From an uncultured Selenomonadaceae bacterium (lineage in GTDB: Bacteria; Bacillota; Negativicutes; Selenomonadales; Selenomonadaceae): 5,313 nt of DNA. How positions within the stretch are numbered: the stretch's first letter is position 1; every line of letters starts with the position of its first letter. Of the stretch, positions 5,290 to 5,313 are shown piece by piece. The position numbers were made by a program, and so were the translations under genes. The notes beneath the pieces were generated by a model. That model saw only the letters and a list, made by a program, of their open reading frames with translations, had not been told where the DNA came from and ran no database searches. The DNA is taken from positions 1 to 5,313 of the forward strand of contig CALZDE010000155.1 in the NCBI GenBank assembly GCA_945637225.1, given 5' to 3'.

Positions 5290-5313
5290 ATGAAAAGATT
5301 GTGTAAGAGTTTT
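5290..5313 (+). CDS. Start of a further gene, truncated by the window edge
   Basis: ATG 5290 is preceded by AGGA at 5276-5279 (10-base spacing) and the frame reads MKRLCKSF to the end of the window. It begins 23 bp after the U32 stop with no hairpin between, so co-transcription is likely. The basic start followed by hydrophobic residues could open a signal peptide, but eight codons are too few to assign anything. The nearby ATG at 5285 hits TGA after one codon and is not used. Confidence 0.45.

Overview
The window is about 5.3 kb of moderate-to-low GC DNA with strong AGGAGG-type ribosome binding sites and every supportable gene on the + strand. The genes present (an AgrC-like GHKL sensor-kinase remnant, a clostripain-family lipoprotein, SPFH- and TPM-protein-like fragments, and a U32 protein of the YrrO/YegQ type) suggest an anaerobic Firmicute, either Negativicutes (Selenomonas-like) or Clostridia. 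That placement is inference; no rRNA or marker gene settles it.

Layout. (1) Positions 2-220 are the C-terminal end of a GHKL-type histidine kinase, interrupted by an in-frame TGA. (2) Positions 241-308 hold an 18-bp direct repeat with a 20-bp period, abutting a good sigma-A promoter (TTGAAT, 17 bp, TAAAAT). (3) This promoter appears to drive a compact three-gene operon. The first gene (400-1257) encodes a protein with a small globular N-terminal domain and a very long Asp/Glu/Tyr tail. The second (1300-1584) encodes a 94-residue protein built from two units, each an amphipathic G-x-F-E-x-I-F-G-D segment, an Asp run and a Pro-Arg-Arg cluster. The third (1609-3618) encodes a clostripain-family (peptidase C11) lipoprotein with its catalytic His and Cys intact. 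A hairpin terminator follows at 3644-3671. (4) Next are two very small genes. The first (3691-3780) encodes a 29-residue peptide that looks like the conserved N-terminus of SPFH-domain ('virion core') proteins with nothing after it. The second (3793-4008) encodes a 71-residue single-span membrane protein that looks like the membrane anchor and cytoplasmic tail of TPM-domain proteins with the TPM domain missing. (5) A full-length U32 protein (4046-5266), probably a tRNA uridine-hydroxylation factor, follows, and then the first eight codons of another gene (5290 onward).

How it may fit together. The promoter, three tightly spaced genes and terminator form one apparently complete transcription unit, with a repeat placed where an activator would sit. 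Two hyperacidic proteins encoded beside a protease of a family that often prefers Arg and can be Ca2+-dependent is the most unusual combination here. A cation-buffering or substrate relationship is conceivable but untested, and the acidic proteins have no visible export signal while the protease does. The SPFH-like and TPM-like mini-genes could be the eroded remains of an SPFH/TPM envelope module or a retained pair of microproteins.
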